Assembly: GCA_949987565.1 (NCBI GenBank)
Contig: OX465115.1
Coordinates: 8,768,566-8,832,565, forward strand
Direction of reading: 5' to 3'
DNA from: Luidia sarsii
Taxonomy: Eukaryota; Echinodermata; Asteroidea; Paxillosida; Luidiidae
Length of the DNA: 64,000 nt
Shown here: positions 1 to 9,154 of the stretch, one piece after another
Position numbering within the stretch: position 1 is the first letter of the stretch
Layout of the letters: every line of letters begins with the position of its first letter
Position numbers and translations under genes: made by a program
The notes under the pieces: model-generated
Databases searched by the model: none
What the model saw: only the letters and a program-made list of their open reading frames with translations
What the model was told of the DNA's origin: nothing

Positions 1-370
1 TCTTAGATCCCGCAGGATCGATATTTAGCATATATCTAAGTTGGGCAACAATGTATCCAAATATTGCAATAATTATGATGATGAGGTCATCTCATGAATA
101 TTAATGAGGTAATAAAAAAACCGATATTAAATCAATGGTTAACTCCCTTGTTGTGCTGTTGCTAGCGCATATAGCATGTGAGAGGAGTTTCAGGGACCAA
201 TTAGGTTTCATGACCTTCCTCGTGTCATGTGACCCTTTCCTCCGGTCCAGACCGGAAGTACTGTAGTAATCATGCATGTGCTACTGGTTTTCAGATTTTC
301 AACTTGGTCTTTCTTCGGGAAAAAAAAGGGAAAAGCTACACGTTCTGTTACAACAGACTTATGTTTCTAG
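1..370 (+). repeat. Partial unit: core-3 and A-tail
   Basis: The window opens inside core-3 at the CTTAGATCCCGCAGGATC motif. The palindromic box CTCATGAATATTAATGAG lies at 91-108 and the 7-bp inverted repeat TCCGGTC/GACCGGA about 110 nt before the end. The A-tail inverted repeat is at 344-357 and the unit closes with CTAG at 367-370. The spacer reads CTTATGTTT instead of the usual CGTATGTTT. The 5' part lies outside the window. Confidence 0.85.
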
Positions 371-528
371 TTTTTTTTTTTCTTTTTCTGGGCGGAATTT
401 TCCCATAGACAAAGCACAGGGTTTTTTCGGAGGGCACTTTTGCCATTCAACAAACTTCGATTTTTTCCAAACTTGACAAATGCATAGAACCCTTGCTGAA
501 GTTGTGCACAGTTGTCTTTAAAACTTCG

Positions 529-552
529 TGACGTCACCATGTGTCACGTGAC
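529..552 (+). promoter_or_regulatory. CRE-type and E-box-type palindromes, representative copy
   Basis: TGACGTCA (529-536) is a full CREB/ATF consensus palindrome. GTCACGTGAC (543-552) is a 10-bp palindrome with a CACGTG E-box core, of the kind bound by USF/MITF/TFE bHLH-ZIP factors. The pair recurs with nearly the same spacing at the 5' side of almost every core-1 and core-2 in the window. Binding in this organism is inference; the motifs are exact. Confidence 0.5.
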
Positions 553-682
553 AGCGCTTTAAAGGTGCAAATTTCAAAATGCAATAAAAGCAAAAAATCA
601 TTTTCGTTTTGTTCCAAGTTTGCACTATATCTAAGTTGGGAAAAGGTGTATCCAAAAATTGCCCTCATTTGATCGTGACGTC

Positions 683-704
683 ATCTCATGAATATTAATG
701 AGGT
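683..704. promoter_or_regulatory. Conserved imperfect palindrome box, representative copy
   Basis: The box CTCATGAATATTAATGAG is symmetric around AATATT apart from one mismatched pair, and abuts an upstream TGACGTCA (676-683). It is nearly invariant in core-1, core-2 and core-3, although the sequence around it differs strongly among these core types. It may be a protein-binding box of the satellite or simply the best-preserved ancestral segment. Confidence 0.45.
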
Positions 705-1063
705 CATAAACTTTTAAGATTTTAACATTCAATTGAGCATATTTGGCCAACGGAGCAAGATTTTTTTATTGTTTTTGTTTATATCTATTAGGGATGTAGT
801 CAAGAAACACCCTCTGGGGCCAAAATGCCATGACGCAATCGTGACGTCATCAAAATGCGTGTTTTTAAAACACATATTTGCCAAACGTCAATCGTCTCGA
901 AATTTGGTTTGCAGGTAGCTATTGTGCTAGACATTCATAATCCTGAGTTTGGAAGGAATCGATCATTGTTCAGAATTATTATGATTTTTTGAAAAATATA
1001 ATGAGGTCCCATACACTTTGTGCACAAAATATGCACGTGCGTATTGTGTTAGGAATGGAGGTT

Positions 1064-1087
1064 ACGGGTTCGAATCCCGTTGATGTC
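1064..1087 (+). promoter_or_regulatory. tRNA T-arm-like hairpin / Pol III B-box-like motif
   Basis: ACGGG (1064-1068) and CCCGT (1076-1080) form a perfect 5-bp stem around the 7-nt loop TTCGAAT. The included GGTTCGAATCC matches the RNA polymerase III B-box consensus. A T-run follows and could act as a Pol III terminator. No matching D-arm, anticodon arm or convincing A box is seen at tRNA spacing upstream, so this is not a complete tRNA gene. It may be a remnant of a tRNA-derived sequence. The same motif, with a less perfect stem, occurs before most B-tails. Confidence 0.4.
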
Positions 1088-1142
1088 AATTTTTTTTTCA
1101 TCAATTTTTTTTTTTCTTTTTAAAGAGAACCAGATGCGGAAA

Positions 1143-1181
1143 AGCGTTATGGTCTGTTAGCCAACAGACATAAATCTCTAG
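1143..1181 (+). mobile_element. B-type Helitron-like 3' end, representative copy
   Basis: An AGCG motif preceded by GGAAAA leads into the inverted repeat TCTGTT / AACAGA with 4-nt loop AGCC, then the 9-nt spacer CATAAATCT, then CTAG and a T. Helitrons are known to end in CTRR (usually CTAG) with a short hairpin about 10 nt upstream and to insert between A and T. This end occurs about 20 times on the + strand and once inverted. The A-type end shares the design with a 2-nt loop and spacer CGTATGTTT. No 5' terminus has been proven, so the family assignment is inference. Confidence 0.55.
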
Positions 1182-1183
1182 TT

Positions 1184-1671
1184 AGCTTTTCCGTTCCATA
1201 CGGAAAAGCTATTGTTCTTGTTCTGATTTTTTTTTAGCTTTTCCGTTCCATACGGAAAAGCTATTGTTCTTGTTCTGATTTTTTTTTTAGCTTTTCCGTT
1301 CCATACGGAAAAGCTATTGTTCTTGTTCTGATTTTTTTTTTAGCTTTTCCGTTCCATACGGAAAAGCTATTGTTCTTGTTCTGATTTTTAGCTTTTCCGT
1401 TCCATACGGAAAAGCTATTGTTCTTGTTCTGATTTTTTTAGCTTTTCCGTTCCATACGGAAAAGCTATTGTTCTTGTTCTGATTTTTTTTTTTTTCTTCT
1501 TCTTCTTCTTTAGCTTTTCCGCCGCGAAGCGGAAAAGCTATTGCTTTTGTTAAGATTTTTTTTAGCTTTTCCGTTCCATACGGAAAAGCTATTGTTCTTG
1601 TTCTGATTTTTTTTTTAGCTTTTCCGTTCCATACGGAAAAGCTATTGTTCTTGTTCTGATTTTTTTTTTTT
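1184..1671 (+). repeat. Hairpin minisatellite, nine copies of about 48-53 bp
   Basis: Copies start at 1184, 1236, 1289, 1342, 1390, 1440, 1512, 1564 and 1617. Each has arms AGCTTTTCCG and CGGAAAAGCT around loop TTCCATA, followed by ATTGTTCTTGTTCTGA and a T-run. The seventh copy has the alternative loop that extends the stem by one G:C pair (CCGC...GCGG), ends TTAAGA rather than TTCTGA, and is preceded by a short (CTT)n. Length variation is almost wholly in the T-runs. Antisense frames through this array look like a repeat protein but are artefacts. Confidence 0.9.
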
Positions 1672-2368
1672 GTCTTCTTCTTCTTCTTCTTCTTCTTCTT
1701 CTTCTTCTTCTTTTTCTGGTCGGAATTTTCCCATAGACAAAGCACAGGGTTTTTTCGGAGGGCACTTTTGCCATTGAACAAACTTTGATTTTTTTCAAAC
1801 TTGACAAATGCATAGAACCCTTGCTGAAGTTGTGCACAGTTGTCTTTAAAACTTCATGACGTCACCATGTGTCACGTGACAGCGCTTTAAAGGGGCAAAT
1901 TTCAAATTGCAATAAAAGCAAAAAATTAATTTCGTTTTGTTCCAAGTTTGCACTATATCTAAGTTGGGAAAAGGTGTATCCAAAAATTGCCCTCATTTGA
2001 TCGTGACGTCATCTCATGAATATTAATGAGGTCATAAACTTTTAAGATTTTAACATTCAATTGAGCATATTTGGCCAACGGAGCAAGATTTTTTTATTGT
2101 TTTTGTTTATATCTATTAGGGATGTAGTCTAGAAACACCCTCTGGGGCCAAAATGCCATGACGCAATCGTGACGTCATCAAAATGCGTGTTTTTAAAACA
2201 CATATTTGCCAAAGGTCAATCGTCTCGAAATTTGGTGTGCAGGTAGCTATTGTGCTAGACATTCATAATCCTGAGTTGGGAATTAATTAACCATTGTTCA
2301 GAATTGTTATGATTTTGTTCATATTATAATGTAGTCCCATACACTTTGTGCGCATAATATGCACGTGC

Positions 2369-2707
2369 TTTAAAGGGGCAACTTGTACACTACACTGTAG
2401 TCATTAATTGTGGATTCACGTAGGTAGATCTAAACTTCAGACGAAGATTACTACCTGAACGAAGAAGAAATCGTATTTTTATTTTGTCTTCAACCGACTC
2501 AACATATATCCCGGATTGAAAATATCAAAACGTATTTCCGGAATTTCCTTTGTTTTTCATTGTTTAGGTTTTTTTATACTAAGGGCCATAGGTTTGTGTA
2601 CAAATTAGCTGTGAAATCCATTAAGGGCCTAATATCAAATACAAATGGCTTCAAACTTGGCACATACTTAGGTTAGTAGATGGAGATTCATTGCAAAAAG
2701 TGAGATC
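2369..2707 (+). repeat. L-specific linker between core-1 and core-2, representative copy
   Basis: This segment of about 340 bp occurs only in L units. It starts after GCACGTGC with TTTAAAGGGGCAACTTGTAC and ends with GTGAGATC just before the core-2 TGACGTCA. It contains a small inverted repeat CTTC-AGAC-GAAG. Its last 70 bp are distantly like the start of core-1 (CTTCAAACTTGGCAC versus TTCAAACTTGACAAA). The first 250 bp have no relative in S or M units, and I do not recognise the family. Confidence 0.7.
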
Positions 2708-3653
2708 TTCATGACGTCACCACGTGTCACGTGACAGCGCTTTAAAGGGGCAAATTTCAAACTCAAATAAAAGCAAAAATGCAAATTCGTTTGGTTTCAA
2801 TTTTGCAGCATATCTAAGTTGGGAAAAGATGTATCAAAAAATTGCCCTCATTTGATCGTGACGTCATCTCATGAATATTAATGAGTTTATAAACTTTTAA
2901 GATTTTAACATTAAATTGAGCATATTTGGCAAACGGAGCAAGATTTTTTTCATTTTTTCGTTTATATCTAATGGGGATGTAGTTTAGAAACACCCTCCGG
3001 GAACAAAATGTCATGACGCAATCATGACGTCATCAAAATGCGTGATTTTAAAGCACATATTAGCCAATGGTCAATCTTCTCGAAATTTTGTGGCCAGTTA
3101 GCTATTGGGCTAGACATCTTAAATCCTGAGTATGGAACCGATTAAAAATTGTTTTGAATTATTATGATTTGTTAAATATCATTTCTTAGTCCCATAGACT
3201 TTGTGCACGATACGTTGGTGTGCCTTTTGGGGTAGGAATGGATGGTACAGGTTCGAAACAGAGTTGCCACCTTCATGAACTCAATCAAAACGATGCTAAA
3301 AGGGGTTTACACCAATATACAGTAAAACTGTGTTTTTTTTTCGTTTGTTTGTGCTTGAGTTGTCACGTGACCACCCTTTAAAGGGCCAACCTGGCATGTG
3401 CAATCACGCCACGATCTTAGATCCCGCAGGATCGATATTTAGCATATATCTAAGTTGGGCAACAATGTATCCAAATATTGCAATAATTATGATGATGAGG
3501 TCATCTTATGAATATTAATGAGGTAATAAAAAAACGATATTAAATCAATGGTTAACTCCCTTGTTGTGCTGTTGCTAGCGCATATAGCATGTGCGAGGAG
3601 TTTCAGGGACCAATTAGGTTTCATGACCTTCCTCATGTCATGTGACCCTTTCC

Positions 3654-3669
3654 TCCGGTCCAGACCGGA
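3654..3669. repeat. A-tail inverted repeat, representative copy
   Basis: TCCGGTC and GACCGGA form 7-bp arms with a 2-nt centre, about 110 nt upstream of CTAG. The element is present in almost every A-tail. The left arm carries the same G-to-C change in the units ending at 11246, 18132 and 23788, and a right-arm change occurs near 54649. It may be a subterminal structure of the element. Confidence 0.6.
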
Positions 3670-3783
3670 AGTACTGTAGTAATCATGCATGTGCTACTGG
3701 TTTTCAGATTTTCAACTTGGTCTTTCTTCGGGAAAAAAAAAGGAAAAGCTACACGTTCTGTTACAACAGACGTATGTTTCTAG

Positions 3784-5892
3784 TTTTGTCTTCTTCTTCT
3801 TCTTCTTCTTCTTCTTCTTCTTCTTTTTCTGGTCGGAATTTTCCCATAGACAAAGCACAGGGTTTTTTCGGAGGGCACTTTTGCCATTGAACAAACTTTG
3901 ATTTTTTCCAAACTTGACAAATGCATAGAACCCTTGCTGAAGTTGTGCACAGTTGTTTTTAAAACTTCATGACGTCACCATGTGTCACGTGACAGCGCTT
4001 TAAAGGTGCAAATTTCAAAATGCAATAAAAGCAAAAAATCAGTTTCGTTTTGTTCCAAGTTTGCACTATATCTAAGTTGGGAAAAGGTGTATCCAAAAAT
4101 TGCCCTCATTTGACCGTGACGTCATCTCATGAATATTAATGAGGTCATAAACTTTTAAGATTTTAACATTCAATTGAGCATATTTGGCCAACGGAGCAAG
4201 ATTTTTTTATTGTTTTTGTTTATATCTATTAGGGATGTAGTCTAGAAACACCCTCTGGGGCCAAAATGCCATGACGCAATCGTGACGTCATCAAAATGCG
4301 TGTTTTTAAAACACATATTTGCCAAAGGTCAATCGTCGCAAAATTTGGTGTGCAGGTAGCTATTGTGCTAGACATTCATAATCCTGAGTTGGGAATTAAT
4401 TAACCATTGTTCAGAATTGTTATGATTTTGTTCATATTATAATGTAGTCCCATACACTTTGTGCGCATAATATGCACGTGCTTTAAAGGGGCAACTTGTA
4501 CACTACACTGTAGTCATTAATTATGGATTCACGTAGGTAGATCTAAACTTCAGACGAAGATTACTACCTGAACGAAGAAGAAATCGTATTTTTATTTTGT
4601 CTTCAACCGACTCAACATATACCCCGGATTGAAAATATCAAAACATATTTCCGGAATTTCCTTTGTTTTTCATTGTTTAGGTTTTTTTATACTAAGGGCC
4701 ATAGGTTTGTGTACAAATTAGCTGTGAAATCCATTAAGGGCCTAATATAAAATACAAATGGCTTCAAACTTGGCACATACTTAGGTTAGTAGATGGAGAT
4801 TCATTGCAAAAAGTGATATCTTCATGACGTCACCACGTGTCACGTGACAGCGCTTTAAAGGGGCAAATTTCAAACTCAAATAAAAGCAAAAATGCAAATT
4901 CGTTTGGTTTCAATTTTGCAGCATATCTAAGTTGGGAAAAGATGTATCCAAAAATTGCCCTCATTTGATCGTGACGTCATCTCATGAATATTAATGAGGT
5001 CATAAACTTTTAAGATTTTAACATTAAATTGAGCATATTTGGAAAACGGAGCAAGATTTTTTTCATTTTTTCGTTTATATCTAATGGGGATGTAGTTAAG
5101 AAACACCCTCCGGGAACAAAATGTCATGACGCAATCATGACGTCATCAAAATGCGTGATTTTAAAGCACATATTAGCCAATGGTCAATCTTCTCGAAATT
5201 TGGTGGCCAGTTAGCTATTGGGCTAGACATCTTAAATCCTGAGTATGGAACCGATTAAACATTGTTTTGAATTATTATGATTTGTTAAATATCATTTCTT
5301 AGTCCCATAGACTTTGTGCACGATACGTTGGTGTGCCTTTTGGGGTAGGAATGGATGGTACAGGTTCGAAATAGAGTTGCCACCTTCATGAACTCAATCA
5401 AAACGATGCTAAAAGGGGTTTACACCAATATACAGTAAAACTGTGTTTTTTTTCGTTTGTTTGTGCTTGAGTTGTCACGTGACCACCCTTTAAAGGGCCA
5501 ACCTGGCATGTGCAATCACGCCACGATCTTAGATCCCGCAGGATCGATATTTAGCATATATCTAAGTTGGGCAACAATGTATCCAAATATTGCAATAATT
5601 ATGATGATGAGGTCATCTCATGAATGTTAATGAGGTAATAAAAAACGATATTAAATCAATGGTTAACTCCCTTGTTGTGCTGTTGCTAGCGCATATAGCA
5701 TGTGAGAGGAGTTTCAGGGACCAATTAGGTTTCATGACCTTCCTCATGTCATGTGACCCTTTCCTCCGGTCCAGACCGGAAGTACTGTAGTAATCATGCA
5801 TGTGCTACTGGTTTTCAGATTTTCAACTTGGTCTTTCTTCGGGAAAAAAAGGAAAAGCTACACGTTCTGTTACAACAGACGTATGTTTCTAG
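3784..5892 (+). repeat. L unit, 2109 bp
   Basis: No hairpin minisatellite. (CTT)n of about 12 repeats lies at 3789-3825 right after CTAG-TTTTG. Core-1 extends to 4491, linker 4492-4820, core-2 4821-5370, and core-3 follows to the A-tail ending at 5889-5892. The Helitron-like spacer and hairpin are canonical. The box near 5621 reads GAATGTTAATGAG, a single change in the palindrome. Confidence 0.88.
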
Positions 5893-8067
5893 TTTTTTAG
5901 CTTTTCCGTTCCATACGGAAAAGCTATTGTTCTTGTTCTGATTTTTTTTTTTGTCTTCTTCTTCTTCTTCTTCTTCTTCTTCTTCTTCTTCTTCTTTTTC
6001 TGGTCGGAATAATCCCATAGACAAAGCACAGGGTTTTTCGGAGGGCACTTTTGCCATTGAACAAACTTTGATTTTTTTCAAACTTGACAAATGCATAGAA
6101 CCCTTGCTGAAGTTGTGCACAGTTGTCTTTAAAACTTCATGACGTCACCATGTGTCACGTGACAGCGCTTTAAAGGGGCAAATTTCAAATTGCAATAAAA
6201 GCAAAAAATTAATTTCGTTTTGTTCGAAGTTTGCACTATATCTAAGTTGGGAAAAGGTGTATCCAAAAATTGCCGTCATTTGATCGTGACGTCATCTCAT
6301 GAATATTAATGAGGTCATAATCTTTTAAGATTTTAACATTCAATTGAGCATATTTGGCCAACGGAGCAAGATTTTTTTATTGTTTTTGTTTATATCTATT
6401 TGGGATGTAGTCTAGAAACACCCTCTGGGGCCAAAATGGCATGACGCAATCGTGACGTCATCAAAATGCGTGTTTTTAAAACACATATTTGCCAAAGGTC
6501 AATCGTCTCGAAATTTGGTGTGCAGGTAGCTATTGTGCTAGAAATTCATAATCCTGAGTTGGGAATTAATTAACCATTGTTCAGAATTGTTATGATTTTG
6601 TTCATATTATAATGTAGTCCCATACACTTTGTGCGCATAATATGCACGTGCTTTAAAGGGGCAACTTGTACACTACACTGTAGTCATTAATTGTGGATTC
6701 ACGTAGGTAGATCTAAACTTCAGACGAAGATTACTACCTGAACGAAGAAGAAATCGTATTTTTATTTTGTCTTCAACCGAATCAACATATACCCCGAATT
6801 GAAAATATCAAAACATATTTCCGGAATTTCCTTTGTTTTTCATTGTTTAGGTTTTTTTTTATACTAAGGGCCATAGGTTTGTGTACAAATTAGCTGTGAA
6901 ATCCATTAAGGGCATAATATCAAATACAAATGGCTTCAAACTTGGCACATACTTAGGTTAGTAGATGGAGATTCATTGCAAAAAGTGAGATCTTCATGAC
7001 GTCACCACGTGTCACGTGACAGCGCTTTAAAGGGGCAAATTTCAAACTCAAATAAAAGCAAAAATGCAAATTCGTTTGGTTTCAATTATGCAGCATATCT
7101 AAGTTGGGAAAAGATGTATCTAAAAATTGCCCTCATTTGATCGTGACGTCATCTCATGAATATTAATGAGGTCATAAACTTTTAAGATTTTAACATTAAA
7201 TTGAGCATATTTGGCAAACGGAGCAAGATTTTTTTCATTTTTTCGTTTATATCTATTGGGGATGTAGTTTAGAAACACCCTCCGGGAACAAAATGTCATG
7301 ACGCAATCATGACGTCATCAAAATGCGTGATTTTAAAGCACATATTAGCCAATGGTCAATCTTCTCGACATTTGGTGGCCAGTTAGCTATTGGGCTAGAC
7401 ATCTTAAATCCTGAGTATGGAACCGATTAAACATTGTTTTGAATTATTATGATTTGTTAAATATCATTTCTTAGTCCCATAGACTTTGTGCACGATACGT
7501 TGGTGTGCCTTTTGGGGTAGGAATGGATGGTACAGGTTCGAAACAGAGTTGCCACCTTTATGAACTCAATCGAAACGATGCTAAAAGGGTTTTACACCAA
7601 TATACAGTAAAACTGTGTTTTTTTTCGTTTGTTTGTGCTTGAGTTGTCACGTGACCACCCTTTAAAGGGCCAACCTGGCATGTGCAATCACGCCACGATC
7701 TTAGATCCCGCAGGATCGATATTTAGCATATATCTAAGTTGGGCAACAATGTATCCAAATGTTGCAATAATTATGATGATGAGGTCATCTCATGAATATT
7801 AATGAGGTAATAAAAAAACGATATTAAATCAATGGTTAACTCCCTTGTTGTGCTGTTGCTAGCGCATATAGCATGTGAGAGGAGTTTCAGGGACCAATTA
7901 GGTTTCATGACCTTCCTCATGTCATGTGACCCTTTCCTCCGGTCCAGACCGGAAGTACTGTAGTAATCATGCATGTGCTACTGGTTTTCAGATTTTCAAC
8001 TTGGTCTTTCTTCGGGAAAAAAAAAGGAAAAGCTACACGTTCTGTTACAACAGACGTATGTTTCTAG
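5893..8067 (+). repeat. L unit, 2175 bp, founder-type copy of the 9-kb higher-order set
   Basis: One hairpin minisatellite copy starts near 5899, followed by (CTT)n at 5954-5996 and the variant GGAATAATCCCATAG. The linker is 6652-6992. Diagnostic variants (ATAATCTTTTAAG, AAAATGGCATGACG, CTAGAAATTCAT, AATTATGCAGC, CAATCGAAACG, AAATGTTGCAAT) recur in 14677-16854 and 23789-25910, making these three units sisters. CTAG is at 8064-8067. Confidence 0.88.
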
Positions 8068-9154
8068 TCTTCTTCTTCTTTTTCTTGTCGGAATTTTTCC
8101 CATAGACAAAGCACAGGGTTTTTCGGAGGGCATTTTTGCCATTGAACAAATTTTGTTTTTTTTCAAACTTGGCAAATGCATAGAGCCCTTGCTAAAGTTG
8201 TGCACAGTTGTCTTTAAAACTTTATGACGTCACCACGTGTCACGTGACAGCGCTTTAAAGGGGTCAAATTTCAAACAGCAATAAAAGCAAAAAAGCAATT
8301 TCGTTTTGTTCCAAGTTTGCACTATATCTAAGTTGGGAAAAGGTGTATCCAAAAATTGCCCTCATTTGATCGTGACGTCATCTCATGAATATTAATGAGG
8401 TCATAAACTTTTAAGATTTTAACATTTAATTGAGCATATTTGGCCAACGGAGCAAGATTTTTTTCATTTTTTCGATTATATTTATTGGGCATGTAGTTTA
8501 GAAACACCCTCCGTGGCCAAAATGCCATGACGCAATCGTGACGTCATCAAAATGCGTGTTTTTAAAACACATATTTGCCAAACGTCAATCGTCTCGAAAT
8601 TTGGTGTGCAGGTAGCTATTGTGCTAGACATTCATAATCCTGAGTTTGGAAGTAATCGACCATTGTTTAGAATTTATATGATTTTTTGAAAAATATAATG
8701 ATGTCCCCTACTCTTTGTGCACAAAATATGCACGTGCGTTTTGGGTTAGGAATGGAGGTTCCGAGTTCGAAACCCAGTGACGTAAACTTTTTATTTTTTC
8801 TTCCGACACAAATTCAATTAAAACGATGCGAAGTGGGCCTTAACCTATTATAGAATAAACATATGTATTTTGTTCTGTTTTTCTTTGCCTGTTTTTGCTT
8901 GGGTGGTCACGTGAAAGGGCCAAACCGTCAATCACGATGCTACCTATCCGCGTATCAGACAGTTGCTCTGAAGTGCGCCCTCATGTGGTGCAGAAAGAAA
9001 ATAAATGGTTGGTCTACCGCATAATTTTTTCGGAAGGCATTTTTGCCGTTACGAGTTTGAATCCCGCTGATGTAAATTTTTTTTTGTTTTTTTTTAAGAG
9101 AGCCAGATGCGGAAAAGCATTATGTTCTGTTAGCCAACAGACATAAATCTCTAG
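8068..9154 (+). repeat. X-containing unit (core-1 + X segment + B-tail), 1087 bp
   Basis: CTAG is followed directly by TCTTCTTCTTC, with no T-run. The unit start has the rare variant TTTTTCTTGTCGGAATTTTTCCC. Core-1 is followed by the X segment (8772-9047), then a GAGTTTGAATCCCGCTG motif (a mutated B-box), a T-run interrupted by G, and a B-tail ending at 9151-9154. A rearranged partial copy with this unit's 3' part inverted is found at 33159-33426. Confidence 0.88.
8772..9047 (+). repeat. X segment
   Basis: X begins right after TTCGAA with ACCCAGTGACGTAAAC and ends in CGGAAGGCATTTTTGCC. It is a diverged relative of the first part of core-3: both have TTCAATTAAAACGA or CTCAATCAAAACGA and a GGTCACGTGA/TGTCACGTGAC block. 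The second half (TATCCGCGTATCAGACAG, then GTGCGCCCTCATGTGGTGCA) is unique to X. Other copies are at 36740-37014 and 45731-46005, plus a partial inverted one. Confidence 0.75.

Larger units (their letters stand above)
371..1181 (+). repeat. S unit (core-1 + B-tail), 811 bp
   Basis: The unit has no (CTT)n tract, only a T-run after CTAG. Core-1 carries TGACGTCA at 529-536, 676-683 and 842-849, GTCACGTGAC at 543-552, and the palindromic box near 683-704. A tRNA T-arm-like hairpin sits at 1064-1080. The B-tail inverted repeat is extended to 7 bp here (GTCTGTT/AACAGAC) because of a T-to-G change, and CTAG is at 1178-1181. The B-tail T-run is interrupted by CATCAA, as in the units ending at 26768 and 58990. 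Confidence 0.88.
1182..3783 (+). repeat. L unit, 2602 bp, with nine-copy hairpin minisatellite
   Basis: This is the longest L unit because it carries a nine-copy hairpin minisatellite at 1184-1671. (CTT)n of about 13 repeats follows at 1673-1712. Core-1 runs to 2368, the linker is 2369-2707, and core-2 and core-3 follow, with core-3 starting just after the TTCGAA near 3259. In core-2 the palindromic box is degraded at its right arm (ATGAGTTTAT near 2881). The A-tail ends in CTAG at 3780-3783. Confidence 0.88.

Noticed and set aside
1030..1090. Complete tRNA gene at the T-arm motif
   Set aside because: No acceptor stem partner, D-arm or anticodon stem at suitable spacing; the nearest GACAT that could pair with ATGTC is about 150 nt upstream.
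1184..1671. CRISPR array
   Set aside because: Repeats contain hairpins but the intervals are T-runs, not unique spacers, and the setting is eukaryotic satellite DNA without cas genes.
1314..1781. Apparent repeat protein with a tandem motif of about 17 residues
   Set aside because: It is the antisense of the nine-copy hairpin minisatellite. Unit length varies through T-runs, which would shift the frame; only chance keeps it open.
7771..7974. Recurrent 66-67-residue frame conserved at over a dozen sites
   Set aside because: Conservation follows from recent duplication of core-3/A-tail DNA. Indels such as the 5-bp deletion break it without any sign of compensation.
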